A stretch of 64,000 nt of DNA from WHSW01 sp963821345 (GTDB taxonomy: Bacteria; Actinomycetota; Thermoleophilia; Solirubrobacterales; 70-9), in the NCBI GenBank assembly GCA_963821345.1, contig CAWGDM010000012.1, forward strand, positions 310,001 to 374,000, written 5' to 3'. The position numbers were made by a program, and so were the translations under genes. Positions 37,163-45,451 of this stretch are shown here, in pieces. Each line of letters begins with the position of its first letter. Positions within the stretch are counted from its first letter, which is position 1. The notes beneath the pieces were generated by a model that did not search any database, was not told the DNA's origin, and was given only the letters and a program-made list of their open reading frames with translations.

Positions 37163-37837
37163 CTAGGAGCCGGACGGCAGGGGGGCGACACGGATGTCGC
37201 CGACCCCGACGTCTTCGAAGTGAAGCGCCCGGGCGGTCGCCCGGGTCAGGTCCCAGTTGGCGCCGTTGGCATACGGCCCGCGGTCGATCACCGTCGTGCG
37301 GACGAAGCGCCCGCGGAAGCGCAGGACGAGCTTCGTCCCGCACGGCAGCGTCCGGTGGGCGACGCCGAAGGTGCGCTTGGTCAGCCTCTGTCCGCAGGCG
37401 GTGGTGTTGCCGAAGAAGCCGGGGCCGTACCAGCTCATCCGCTCGGCCCCCATCCCATCGACCAGAGCGGCGGCGGTCTCGTCGTCGACGATCCCGTCGG
37501 CCCGCAGGTCCGCCTCGTCCTGCAGCTCGCGCACCCCGGCCTCGGTCGGGCGCCCGAACTGGTCGAGCAGCCCGGGGCGCCCGTGGCGCTCGGCGGCGAG
37601 CAGCCAGTTGAGGGTGGCGACGTCGCTGCCGCAATCGCCGAGCGCGAGCGTGCGCCGGCCGAACTGCGGGCTGGGGCAGCCGGACGTCGTCGTCCCGCCC
37701 GACGGATCGCCGGTCGACGTGCCGCCCGACGAACCCGCCCAGACCGCGGATGCTTGCGTGCAGGCTGCGGCCAGCGTCGCCGCGACCGCGAGCACCACCG
37801 ATCCCCTACGTCCCCGATGCGTGCGCAAGGCGTGCAT
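37163..37837 (-). CDS. Exported RlpA-like double-psi beta-barrel protein with peptidoglycan-binding domain
   Basis: The 224-residue protein has a signal peptide with a possible lipobox (LAVAATLAAACTQAS), a Ser/Gly/Thr linker and a PG_binding_1-type helical domain (LALGDCGSDVATLNWLLAAE to RADGIVDDETAAAL). An RlpA-like double-psi beta-barrel follows (MSWYGPGFFGNTTACGQRL, TTVIDRGPYANGANWDLT). The Asp in VIDRGPY is the conserved acid of the lytic-transglycosylase/expansin-like fold. It probably acts on the cell wall. It converges with the AhpD-fold gene; the 164 bases between hold no gene, only a short CATGCC/GGCATG hairpin. Confidence 0.9.
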   Translation of the reverse strand: MHALRTHRGRRGSVVLAVAATLAAACTQASAVWAGSSGGTSTGDPSGGTTTSGCPSPQFGRRTLALGDCGSDVATLNWLLAAERHGRPGLLDQFGRPTEAGVRELQDEADLRADGIVDDETAAALVDGMGAERMSWYGPGFFGNTTACGQRLTKRTFGVAHRTLPCGTKLVLRFRGRFVRTTVIDRGPYANGANWDLTRATARALHFEDVGVGDIRVAPLPSGS

Positions 37838-37892
37838 AGTGTCTGGGCCTTCGACCCCCTTGGGCTCGGCCGAAAGGCTTGCAACCGCCCGC

Positions 37893-39080
37893 TCAGAGGG
37901 GCCGGCCGGGGCTCAGCGCCCGCCGCCCGAACCAGGCGATCGTCGCGCCCAGGGCCGCGAAGCCGAAGCCGATCAGGAACACCGCGTCGGTGCCGGCGCC
38001 GTCGACGAGCACCCCGGCGAGCGCGGTCCCCACCGCCACTCCCCCCTGGTAGGCGGCCCCGACCCACGAGGTGGCCTCGGCCGCGGTACCGGGCGGCGCG
38101 ACGTCATCGATCAGCGCCAGACCGACGCTGTTCATCGGCGCAACCAGCAACCCGGCGACCGCCATCAGGGCGGCGAGCGCGGCCACCGAGTCGGCGGCGG
38201 CAAGCGGCGCGGTGGCGACCGCCAGGATCGCCAGCAACAGCGCGTAACGGCTCGAGGTCGCAGGGCGCGGCCGGGCGCCGTAGACGATCCCGCCGAGCAT
38301 GCTTCCGACCGCCAGCGCCGCCAGCACCGCGCCGGCGGCGGCGGCGGCCCCGTGGCCCTTCGCGAACGCCGCGACGGCGACGTCGAAGACGCCGAACATC
38401 GCCCCGATCGGAAGGTCGACCGAGATCAGGACCCGCATCCCGACGCTCGCCATTGCCCCGCGCCCGCGCAGCGTCCGCCGCTCGCCGCGCCAGGCGCGCG
38501 ACGCCGGTGTCGCCGCGAAGGCGAGCACCCCGAGCAGCTCGGCGGTTGCGATCGCCACCACCGCCGCCGCCGGTGAGCCGATCGCGATCAGCGCCGCCGC
38601 CGCCAGCGGGCCGGTGATGAAGAACGCCTCGAGCAGGATCGCCTGCAGTGCGTAGGCGGTCGGCAGCTGCTCGGGGTGGTCGACCAGGTCCGCCCACAAC
38701 GGCCGCGTCGAGGACAGCAGCGGCGCGTGCAGGAGCCCGGAGACGACCGCACAGGCGACCAGCACGCCCGCGGGTGCGCCCGCGAGGGTTGCGGCGACCA
38801 GCGCCCACAGCCCGGCCGCCGATGCGAGCGCCATCCATGGAAGGGTCCGGGACTGGCCGTGCAGGTCGACCATCCGCCCGCGCAGGGGCGAGGAGATCCC
38901 GCTGGCGATCGCCAGCGCCGCGGTCACCGCGCCGGCGGTGGCGAACGAGCCGGTCTCGCCCTGGACCATGAGCACGATCGGCAGGGCGACGCCGACGCTG
39001 AGCCCGGCGACGATGCTCGCAGCGACGACCACCTGGACCTGGCGCTTGCCCAGCAGCTGTCCGTAGATCCCCAGAGACAT
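37893..39080 (-). CDS. MFS transporter
   Basis: This 395-residue protein has about 12 membrane helices and a SPLRGRMVDLHGQSRTLPWM loop where the MFS motif A belongs (weakly conserved). It belongs to the YbfB/sugar-efflux-like MFS type with long Ala-rich helices. The ATG at 39080 is chosen because the longer frame reads back through rnpB. Its start is only about 20 bases from the rnpB terminator hairpin, so it may rely on read-through from rnpB or a weak promoter. Substrate unknown. Confidence 0.88.
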   Translation of the reverse strand: MSLGIYGQLLGKRQVQVVVAASIVAGLSVGVALPIVLMVQGETGSFATAGAVTAALAIASGISSPLRGRMVDLHGQSRTLPWMALASAAGLWALVAATLAGAPAGVLVACAVVSGLLHAPLLSSTRPLWADLVDHPEQLPTAYALQAILLEAFFITGPLAAAALIAIGSPAAAVVAIATAELLGVLAFAATPASRAWRGERRTLRGRGAMASVGMRVLISVDLPIGAMFGVFDVAVAAFAKGHGAAAAAGAVLAALAVGSMLGGIVYGARPRPATSSRYALLLAILAVATAPLAAADSVAALAALMAVAGLLVAPMNSVGLALIDDVAPPGTAAEATSWVGAAYQGGVAVGTALAGVLVDGAGTDAVFLIGFGFAALGATIAWFGRRALSPGRPL

Positions 39081-39100
39081 CGCAGCAGGGTGACAAATGA

Positions 39101-39127
39101 GAGAGGCCCCCTTATCGGGGGCCTCTC
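39101..39127 (-). terminator. rnpB terminator
   Basis: GAGAGGCCCCC and GGGGGCCTCTC form a perfect 11-bp stem around a 5-base loop, directly after the RNase P RNA 3' end. On the minus strand it is followed by TCATTTGTC. This is an intrinsic-terminator-like structure. Confidence 0.75.
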
Positions 39128-39487
39128 CGCAGCTGGCCTGTAAGCCGGATTCTGTCTTGTGCAGCCATCTATCTGGCCGGTTCCTAGGCACCGGCCGGGC
39201 TTTCGCCCTGCGGCCTACCTGGATCTCGCCGGGCCGGGTCAACGATCCTGCTTGGCCTTGCACCGGGCGGGGTTTGCCTGGCCGCCGCGTCACCGCGACG
39301 CCGGTGCGCTCTTACCGCACCATTTCACCCTTGCCTGTGCGCGCCTTAGCTATTGGCGCGCCATCGGCGGTGTATTTCTGTGGCACTTTCCCGCGGGTTT
39401 CCCCGGGTGGGAGTTACCCACCGCCCGCGCCCTACGGTGTCCGGACTTTCCTCGAGAGTTCACCTCCCGCGACTGCTCAGCCAGCGG
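39128..39487 (-). ncRNA. rnpB: RNase P RNA, bacterial class A
   Basis: The catalytic RNA of RNase P removes 5' leaders of tRNAs. On the minus strand the conserved GAGGAAAGTCCGGAC (CRI) is near the 5' end, GGGTGAAA and the loop near ATAGCTAAGGC lie in the middle, and the 3' part reads GACAGAATCCGGCTTACAGG. The ends pair as P1 (CCGCTGGCTG with CAGGCCAGCTGCGG). The length of about 360 bases is normal. The 5' end is set from the promoter, so it may be off by a few bases. Confidence 0.95.
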
Positions 39488-39492
39488 CGCCC

Positions 39493-39521
39493 ATTTTACG
39501 CGGTCGGCGGCCGGTCACCAA
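39493..39521 (-). promoter_or_regulatory. rnpB promoter
   Basis: TTGGTG (39521-39516) and TAAAAT (39498-39493) are 17 bases apart on the minus strand, placing the start near 39487. The -35 overlaps the last codons and stop of the small upstream gene (stop at 39515-39517). Confidence 0.75.
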
Positions 39522-39769
39522 GCGACGTTGAGCTCGCGGGCGAGCTCATCCAGGGCCTCGTCGAGCTGTTCGTAGACGCGCTCGTTGCGGCGCTGGCCGC
39601 GGTCGCTGAAATACACCGACCAGCGCCCGGCCGGGGTGTGCTCCAGGCAGGTCGCATCGTCCGGCAGCCCGCCCTCGAGGCTGTAGCGGCGCGGGTCGAT
39701 CCCGCAGAGCCGGAGCTTCTGCCCGAACTCCCAGACCTTCGGGTCGTCGAAGTAGGTGAGGTCGTCCAT
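39515..39769 (-). CDS. Small protein of unknown function upstream of rnpB
   Basis: An 84-residue acidic protein (MDDLTYFDDPKVWEFGQKLR, then WSVYFSDRGQRRNERVYEQL). It looks like a small alpha/beta domain: two short helices, a strand around RWSVYFSD and a C-terminal helix, reminiscent of small immunity-like proteins. I do not recognise the family. The ATG at 39769 gives a compact protein with plausible codon use. Its 3' end contains the rnpB -35 element. Confidence 0.6.
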   Translation of the reverse strand: MDDLTYFDDPKVWEFGQKLRLCGIDPRRYSLEGGLPDDATCLEHTPAGRWSVYFSDRGQRRNERVYEQLDEALDELARELNVAW

Positions 39770-39851
39770 TGCCGCGCGCCGCGTTGCGCCGCCGCAGCCT
39801 AACCGGAACGCGGGGTTTGCTTCAAGGGCATCGAGGGGTCATCATCGGTCG

Positions 39852-41898
39852 ATGGCCGAGCGCGTGGTCCGTGGAGCGTGTCCGCACGACTGCCCCGACA
39901 CCTGTGCGATGCTGACCACCGTCGACGGCGAGGGCCGCGCGACAGCGATCGGCGGTGACCCCGAGCACCCGATCACGCAGGGATTCCTGTGCGGCAAGGT
40001 CTCCAACTACCTCGATCGGGTGTACTCGGACGATCGGATCCTGCGAGCCGCTGATCCGCAGCGGGGCGAAGGGCTCGGGCGAGTTCCGGCCGGCGAGCTG
40101 GGACGAGGCGCTCGATCGCGCCGCCGCGGGGCTCAACGAGGCGATCGAGCGCCACGGCGGCGAGTCGATCCTCCCCTACAGCTACATGGGCACCCAGGGA
40201 GCGCTGCAGGGCGGGTCGATCGCCGACCGGCTGATGAACGCGATCGGCGCCACCGAGCTCGTGCGGACGATCTGTGCCACCGCCGGGATCACCGGCGTGG
40301 TCGCCACCCAGGGCCTCTCGCCCGAGGTCGACCCGGAGGAATGGCCGCACGCCCGCTACGTCCTGGTCTGGGGCTGGAACCCGATGTCGACCGCCCCGCA
40401 CCTGTGGAAGAAGATCCTCGAGGCGCGCAAGAACGGGGCCCGCCTGTGCGTCGTCGACCCGTTTCGCAGCCGCAGCGCGAGGGTCGCCGACGAACACGTG
40501 CGCCCGCTACCGGGCACCGATGCCGCCCTGGCCCTGGGGATGATGCGCGCGGTCGTCGACGCGGGGCTGGCCGACGAGGAGTGGTGTCGGGCGTACACCG
40601 ACGGCTATGACGAGCTGCTCGAAAGGCTCGGCGAGCATCCGGTCGAACACTGGGCCGAGCGCTGCGGCGTCCCCGCCGACCAGGTCAGGCGGGTGGGGGT
40701 CGACTTCGGGTCCACCCAACCGGCGCTGCTACGGCTCGGGGTCGGCGCCCAGCGCCACCTCGGCGCGCCGATCGCCTACCGGACCGCGGCCTGCCTGCCG
40801 GCGCTGGTCGGCGCCTGGCGCCATCGCGGCGGCGGCTGCTCCTACATCCCCACCGCGACCGCCTCGGCGGTGCCAAGCCAGGTGCTCGCGGGGGCCGAGC
40901 TGCGCAAGGCCGAGGTTCGCCAGATCAACATGTCGCGGCTCGGCGAGGCGCTCACCGACCCGGACCTGGAGCCGCCGGTCGCCGCGATGGTCGTCTGGTC
41001 CTCGAACCCGGCCCAGATCGCCCCCGACCAGGAGCGGGTGCTGGCCGGGCTCCGGCGCGAGGACCTGTTCACCCTGGTGATCGAGCAGTTCATGACCGAC
41101 ACCGCCCGCCACGCCGATGTGATCCTGCCGGCCACCACCCAGCTCGAGCACCTCGACGCCGTGTTCTCCTGGGGCCACCACTACTTCACCCTCAACCAGC
41201 CGGCGATCGAGCCGCTCGGCCAGGCGAAGCCGACCACCGAGGCGTTCCGGCTGCTGGCGGCGCGGATCGGGCTCGACGACCCGGCCTTCCGCGAGACCGA
41301 CGAGCAGCTGCTACACCGACTGCTGGACGGCGATCCCGGCGGGGTCTCGGTCGACGCGCTGCGCGAGCGCGGCTGGCAGAAGATCGACCTTGGCCAGGGG
41401 CCGACGCCACATGCCGAGGGAAAGTTCGGCACCCCCTCGGGCAAGCTCGGCCTGCGCGCCGACTGGCTCGCAGACGCCGGGATCGAGACCCTGCCGTTCT
41501 TCGATCCGCCCGCCGAGGCCGCCGGCGGCGACGGCCGGTTCCCGCTGGCGATGGTGACCCCGAAGACGCACCTGTTCCTGAACTCGACCTTCGCCAACCA
41601 GGAGCGCCAGCACTCCGCCCAGCCCGACCCCTACGTCGTGATCAGCCCCGAGGACGCCGCGCCGCGCGCGATCGAGGACGCCGCGATCGTCCGGGTGTTC
41701 AACGACCGCGGCTCGTTTCGCTGTCGTGCCGAGGTCTCCGACGACACCAGGCCCGGCGTCGTCGTCGCCCCGATGGGCTGGTGGAGCGGCGACTACCTGG
41801 ACGGGCGAAGCGGCCAGGCGACCACCTCACAGCGCCTCACGGTGCTCGGCGAGGCGCCGACCTTCAACGACAACCGGGTCGAGCTCGAGCAGGCCTGA
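39852..41898 (+). CDS. Molybdopterin-dependent oxidoreductase with [4Fe-4S] cluster, one +1 frame break
   Basis: A DMSO-reductase-family enzyme. The N-terminal cluster motif is C10, C14, C18 and C47 (RGACPHDCPDTCAM ... FLCGK). At about 40051 an extra base (CTGCGAGCCG) breaks the frame; removing it joins DDRILR to PLIRSGAKGSGEFRPASWDE and gives 681 residues to 41898. Further blocks are VLVWGWNPMSTAPH (pterin binding), VVWSSNPAQIAPDQ, QFMTDTARHADVILPATTQL and the C-terminal MoCo domain ending TFNDNRVELEQA. It has no Tat signal, so it is cytoplasmic like formate-dehydrogenase-like or assimilatory enzymes. No partner subunit is adjacent and the substrate is unknown. Confidence 0.9.
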
Positions 41899-41901
41899 GC
41901 G

Positions 41902-41921
41902 GCGCGGCGCGGCCGCCGCGC
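41902..41921. terminator. Terminator-like hairpin between convergent genes
   Basis: GCGCGGCG-CGGC-CGCCGCGC is an 8-bp perfect GC stem with a 4-base loop, three bases after the oxidoreductase stop and 9 bases before the end of the convergent zinc-ribbon gene. Confidence 0.5.
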
Positions 41922-41929
41922 GTGGCCTG

Positions 41930-42160
41930 TCAGCCGAGCCCGGAGCCGCAGGCCTCGCACCCCGCGGCGACGTGGATCCGCCCGCCGCAGACGGGGCACC
42001 CGGCACTGCCCTGGCCGGTGAGGTCCTCCCAGATGCCGAGGATCGCGTCCTCGAGCGTGACCCCACCGGTCCGCGGCTCGAACAACCGCGGCTCCGGGCG
42101 CTCCGTCGCGGGCGGATCGGTGACGCGAACGGAGCGCTCGGGTGTAGCGACCGCGCTCAC
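41930..42160 (-). CDS. Small zinc-ribbon protein in the lexA operon
   Basis: The 76-residue protein has a low-complexity N-terminal half (VATPERSVRVTDPPATERPE), a short helix (GVTLEDAILGIWEDLTGQG) and a C-terminal zinc ribbon with two CxxC knuckles (GCPVCGGRIHVAAGCEACGS). Its GTG follows the lexA stop by one base, so it must be translated from the lexA message and should be SOS-inducible. The function is unknown. The helix plus ribbon could serve as a protein-protein or nucleic-acid adaptor. It ends 32 bases from the convergent oxidoreductase. Confidence 0.75.
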   Translation of the reverse strand: MSAVATPERSVRVTDPPATERPEPRLFEPRTGGVTLEDAILGIWEDLTGQGSAGCPVCGGRIHVAAGCEACGSGLG

Positions 42161-42161
42161 G

Positions 42162-42770
42162 TCAGACCTTCCTGAAGACTCCGACCACGCGGCCGAGCAC
42201 CTGCGCGTCCGCGGTCCGGATCGGCTTGTAGGCCTTGTTCGCCGGCTCCAGCCGGATCTTGTCCTTCTCGCGATAGAAGCTCTTCACGGTCGCCTCGCCG
42301 TCGATCATCGCGACGACGATCTCGCCGTCGTCGGCGACCTCGGTCTGGCGGACGACGACGAAGTCGTCCTCGAGGATGCCGGCGCCGATCATCGAGTCGC
42401 CCTTGACCCGGAGGATGTAGTCGCCGGTCTCACCGCCGATCACGTCCGGCACCTCGAGGTAGTCCTCGATGTTCTCCTCGGCGAGGATCGGCTCACCGGC
42501 GGCGACCTGACCCACCAGCGGCAGCCCAACCGGCTGTATCGCGCGCTTCGCCCTGTCGACCAGCACCTCGATCGCCCGCGGCTTGGTCGGATCGCGGCGC
42601 AGCAGCCCGATCTTCTCGAGGTTGGCGAGGTGCGCGTGCACGGTCGAGGAGGAGTGCAGGCCGACGGCCTTGCCGATCTCGCGCACGGTCGGCGGATAGC
42701 CGGTCTTGGCGGCGTACTTGCCGATGTAGTCGAAGATTTCCTTCTGGCGCTTGGTCAGGTCCAACTCCAC
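42162..42770 (-). CDS. lexA: LexA repressor/autoprotease
   Basis: The SOS repressor: an N-terminal winged helix (LTKRQKEIFDYIGKYAAKTG, PPTVREIGKAVGLHSSSTVH) and an S24 peptidase domain. The self-cleavage bond is A91-G92 (VGQVAAGEPIL), with catalytic S126 (VKGDSMIGAG) and K163 (EATVKSFYRE). Length (202 residues) is standard. It starts with GTG; AAGGAG lies about 14 bases upstream. The promoter has a LexA box at the transcription start, so it is autoregulated. A zinc-ribbon gene is co-transcribed downstream. Confidence 0.97.
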   Translation of the reverse strand: MELDLTKRQKEIFDYIGKYAAKTGYPPTVREIGKAVGLHSSSTVHAHLANLEKIGLLRRDPTKPRAIEVLVDRAKRAIQPVGLPLVGQVAAGEPILAEENIEDYLEVPDVIGGETGDYILRVKGDSMIGAGILEDDFVVVRQTEVADDGEIVVAMIDGEATVKSFYREKDKIRLEPANKAYKPIRTADAQVLGRVVGVFRKV

Positions 42771-42800
42771 GGCTCAGCTCGCTCCTTGATTCGCTGGACA

Positions 42801-42843
42801 GAACATACGTTCGGATAGTAGACCCCCCTCCGGACGGATGCAA
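42801..42843 (-). promoter_or_regulatory. lexA promoter with LexA box
   Basis: On the minus strand TTGCAT (42843-42838) and TACTAT (42820-42815) are exactly 17 bases apart. The palindrome GAACATACGTTC (42801-42812) directly follows at the expected transcription start. It matches the actinobacterial SOS box and the box at the radical SAM gene. Confidence 0.85.
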
Positions 42844-42871
42844 GGTCCGTCTAGAATCGCCTCTCCCTCAA

Positions 42872-42957
<86 letters not shown>

Positions 42958-43146
42958 CTCAGAAGCCCCTGCTAACGCGCGGGTTTCGTGCTTGGCGGGG
43001 CGGCGAGGACAGCACGTCGCCCCGCGCAACGGCGCGGCCGGAACTGCTGGAGCTATCCTCAGTGGTCGGCTGTCCCTGGGTGCTTTGCCGATTCCCTCCC
43101 TCCACCGACAGCGCATTCCTCCGAGGGAATCGAGATCGAGGTCCCA

Positions 43147-43344
43147 ATGACCGACTCACACGTCCGCCTCCTTGCGGCGGTCGCTCGCCATCGGGAGCGT
43201 GAAAGGGACGGAGGCCAATCCTTGGCTGATCCCTCGCCTCTGCGCGGGGCCGACCTGGCCCACCGCAAGACCCGGACGAGGAACCAGGCGAGCGCCGCTC
43301 GTGCCCGTCGGCGGCTCGCGACCGGCGACGAGCGCGACACGTGA
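43147..43344 (+). CDS. Small Arg-rich protein of unknown function
   Basis: A 65-residue, strongly basic, probably disordered protein (MTDSHVRLLAAVARHRERER, then RTRNQASAARARRRLATGDE). ATCGAGGT lies five bases before the ATG, and the stop overlaps the GTG of the next small gene (GTGA at 43341-43344). That overlap is the main evidence that both are real. It lies in a run of four small genes right after tRNA-Leu. No family recognised. Confidence 0.5.
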   Translation: MTDSHVRLLAAVARHRERERDGGQSLADPSPLRGADLAHRKTRTRNQASAARARRRLATGDERDT

Positions 43345-43532
43345 ACGAACCCCGGCGCCTCGAAGCGCTGGAGGCCAACGCGCGGCATGCCAGCGAGCGT
43401 TACCGGCTCTACCGGGCCAGGGTGATCGGCGCGCAGCCGACCAGCACCGGTCGGCTGCGCGAACTCCAACGCGAGGCGGAACTAGCCGAGATGACGCTCG
43501 CCCGAGCCCGTGAGACGCAAGCTGCGATCTAG
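43341..43532 (+). CDS. Small helical protein of unknown function
   Basis: A 63-residue protein predicted to be two amphipathic helices forming a hairpin (RRLEALEANARHASERYRLY and RELQREAELAEMTLARARET). The GTG start is nested in the stop of the preceding small gene, indicating coupling. Function unknown; the coiled-coil character suggests it binds a partner, perhaps the Arg-rich protein encoded just before it. Confidence 0.55.
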   Translation: MNEPRRLEALEANARHASERYRLYRARVIGAQPTSTGRLRELQREAELAEMTLARARETQAAI

Positions 43533-43585
43533 AGCTCGCGCGCACGCGGCCCGAAGCAAACTGAAAGCGATAATCAAGGAGAACG

Positions 43586-43789
43586 ATGCAATTGACGGTC
43601 ACTGAAGAGCAGCTCGTTACGGCTGCACAGCAGCTGGACCAGGATGAATTCACCCGGGCCGACATAGCCGGGAAGCTCGGCGTCGAGAAGCCGGACCTCA
43701 AGCAAGCCTTCGTCCGCGCCCGAAAGGCCGGCCGTCTGGAGAAGGTCCGCGACGATGAGGACAACACGGGCCACTTTCGTCTCATCTGA
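43586..43789 (+). CDS. Small winged-helix-like protein of unknown function
   Basis: The 67-residue protein has an HTH-like core (EEQLVTAAQQLDQDEFTRAD, then IAGKLGVEKPDLKQAFVRAR and KAGRLEKVRDDEDNTGHFRL), which fits a minimal winged helix with the wing at the end. AAGGAGAACG stands directly before the ATG. Its codons are less GC-biased than those of neighbours (for example GAATTC, GTTACG, CAATTG), which hints at a more recent arrival or low constraint. It may regulate the small genes around it (inference). Confidence 0.65.
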   Translation: MQLTVTEEQLVTAAQQLDQDEFTRADIAGKLGVEKPDLKQAFVRARKAGRLEKVRDDEDNTGHFRLI

Positions 43790-43899
43790 CGGTGCCCCGC
43801 TCGCCGATCTCGTAGACCAGGCGATAGCTCCCAACGACGCCGAGCAGGGCACCAGGGCCCGACGGCCACGAACGTCCACCCGCTTTAAGGAGTACAGGT

Positions 43900-44040
43900 A
43901 TGGCCTCAGGCAGCAAGCGGAAGACCACGATGGCGAAACTCAACCGCGAACGTAGGCTGCTCGAGCGCCGGCAAGAGAAGCAGGCCAAGAAGGTTGCGCG
44001 GAAGCAGGCGGCCGCAGACGCCCGGGCGACCCACGACTAG
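43900..44040 (+). CDS. Very small Lys/Arg-rich protein
   Basis: A 46-residue basic helical protein (MASGSKRKTTMAKLNRERRL, then RRQEKQAKKVARKQAAADAR). AAGGAG lies 8 bases before the ATG at 43900. Similar short K/R-rich proteins occur widely in actinobacteria without assigned function; nucleic-acid or ribosome association is possible. It is the last of the four small genes and is followed by a hairpin. Confidence 0.6.
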   Translation: MASGSKRKTTMAKLNRERRLLERRQEKQAKKVARKQAAADARATHD

Positions 44041-44072
44041 CTAGGTCGGCATCGCCCCATTGGGCGGCCGCG

Positions 44073-44091
44073 CAGGCCTCCTCCAGGCCTG
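44073..44091. terminator. Terminator-like hairpin between convergent genes
   Basis: CAGGCCT-CCTCC-AGGCCTG is a 7-bp stem with a 5-base loop between the small basic gene and the convergent methyltransferase gene. Confidence 0.45.
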
Positions 44092-44118
44092 AGTAGTTCA
44101 CCACCTCGGGCATCTGGG

Positions 44119-44736
44119 TCAGGGCGAGACGGCGGCGCCGAGTGAGTCGGCAGCGACGAACTTGGGCGCGCCATCCTCGTAGAACACATCGAGCTCAGTG
44201 ATCTCGAACCCGGCGCCGCGCAGAGTGTCAGGGATCTCGCGTGTCAGGTGACAGCCCCCGAAGATCCGCTTCTGCATCGGCTCGAGCCGATGCTGCCAGC
44301 GGCGCACTCCCTCGTCGGGCGCTAAGCCGTGCTCGACGAAGCGCAGCGTTCCGCCAGGCTTGAGGACGCGCCGGATCTCGCCGAGCGCCTGCTCGAGATT
44401 GGGGATGGTGCACATCGTCCAGGTCGAGAGCGCGGTGTCGAAGCTGTCGTCCTCGAACGGCAGCGACTGCCCGTCGAGGCCCGACCGTTCGACCGGAATG
44501 CTTGATGCCCCCAGGCGTTTGGCGGCTAGCTTCCAGCCAAGGTCGGCCGGCTCCACCGCCGCGACCCGCGTCACCGAGTTCGGGTAGAACGGGACGTTGA
44601 GGCCCGAGCCGAATCCGATCTCGACGACCTTTCCCTCGAGCCCGTCGCAGACGCGCTCGCGCAGCGGGGCCGCCGCCTTCATCCCGCACGCCGCGTTGAC
44701 GATCCGGGGCAGGACGTGATCTCCGTAGAAGCCCAT
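44119..44736 (-). CDS. Class I SAM-dependent methyltransferase
   Basis: The 205-residue protein has motif I VVEIGFGSGLNVPFYP, a motif II region (VTRVAAVEPADLGWKLAAKR), motif post-I SFDTALSTWTMCTIPNLEQA and motif III LKPGGTLRFVEHG. The N-terminus MGFYGDHVLPRIVN matches the conserved start of the METTL7/UbiE-like subgroup, so the ATG at 44736 is chosen over 44793. Small-molecule or thiol substrates are typical; none can be assigned here. Confidence 0.88.
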   Translation of the reverse strand: MGFYGDHVLPRIVNAACGMKAAAPLRERVCDGLEGKVVEIGFGSGLNVPFYPNSVTRVAAVEPADLGWKLAAKRLGASSIPVERSGLDGQSLPFEDDSFDTALSTWTMCTIPNLEQALGEIRRVLKPGGTLRFVEHGLAPDEGVRRWQHRLEPMQKRIFGGCHLTREIPDTLRGAGFEITELDVFYEDGAPKFVAADSLGAAVSP

Positions 44737-44857
44737 TTCGACCCAAAGTCTCCCCGATCGAGCTTGCGTTACGCGGACAGGCCGTCGATCCAATTTTGAG
44801 GTTCGCGGTCGTGGGTAGGGGGCTCATCGGAGCTCCCGTGACCGAAGGAGAATCGAG

Positions 44858-45391
44858 ATGGGAAAGCTGATCGCGACAACGCAGGCCACCGTCGACGGCG
44901 TCATCGACCCGGTCGGCGAGTGGGTACAGGCGGACGGAGACCACGGCGACTACTCGTTCGAGCGTCAGGCAAGATCCAGCGGGCTGGTGCTGGGCCGCAA
45001 GACCTATGCGGGGCTGGCGGGATATTGGCCGAGCCGGTCGGGCAAATGGGCGGACATGGTCAACCCGATCCCGAAGTACGTCGGGTCCAACACTCTGTCC
45101 GGCGATCTCGAGTGGAACGCGACCCTGCTCTACGGGGACCTCGAGGAGGCGATCCCGAAGCTGAAGGACGAGGTCGACGGTGACCTGTTCCTGCACGGCA
45201 GCGGCGAGTTCGCGTACGCCCTCGCCGAGAAGGGCCTGATCGACGAGTACGAGGTCTATTTGAACCCGCTCGTCTGGGGCGAGGGAAACGTCCACGTGCT
45301 CGGCGACAGGGGAACCGTCCGGATGGAGCTCGACGACGTGAAACGGTTCGACTCCGGAGTGGTCCTCCTCACCTACCTCCCGGCGCCTTGA
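44858..45391 (+). CDS. Dihydrofolate-reductase-like (RibD C-terminal domain) protein
   Basis: The 177-residue protein has the RibD_C/DHFR-like fold: MGKLIATTQATVDGVIDPVG, GLVLGRKTYAGLAGYWP and a C-terminal DLFLHGSGEFAYALAEKGLI, then DEYEVYLNPLVWGEGNVHV. Members are widespread YyaP/YwjB-type reductases of unknown substrate that probably use NADPH. GAAGGAGAATCGAG precedes the ATG, a strong ribosome site. It is monocistronic; its 3' end faces the end of the kdp locus. Confidence 0.9.
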   Translation: MGKLIATTQATVDGVIDPVGEWVQADGDHGDYSFERQARSSGLVLGRKTYAGLAGYWPSRSGKWADMVNPIPKYVGSNTLSGDLEWNATLLYGDLEEAIPKLKDEVDGDLFLHGSGEFAYALAEKGLIDEYEVYLNPLVWGEGNVHVLGDRGTVRMELDDVKRFDSGVVLLTYLPAP

Positions 45392-45451
45392 CCGATCACG
45401 CCGTCGCAAGCCGTCCTGAGCTCGGAAATGGTTCCGGGCCCGGTCCCAGAG

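Noticed and set aside
39081..39293. N-terminal extension of the third MFS frame
   Set aside because: It reads through the RNase P RNA gene; the natural start is the ATG at 39080.
43755..43955. 66-codon frame among the small genes
   Set aside because: It overlaps the winged-helix gene out of frame, has no ribosome site, and its translation looks random.
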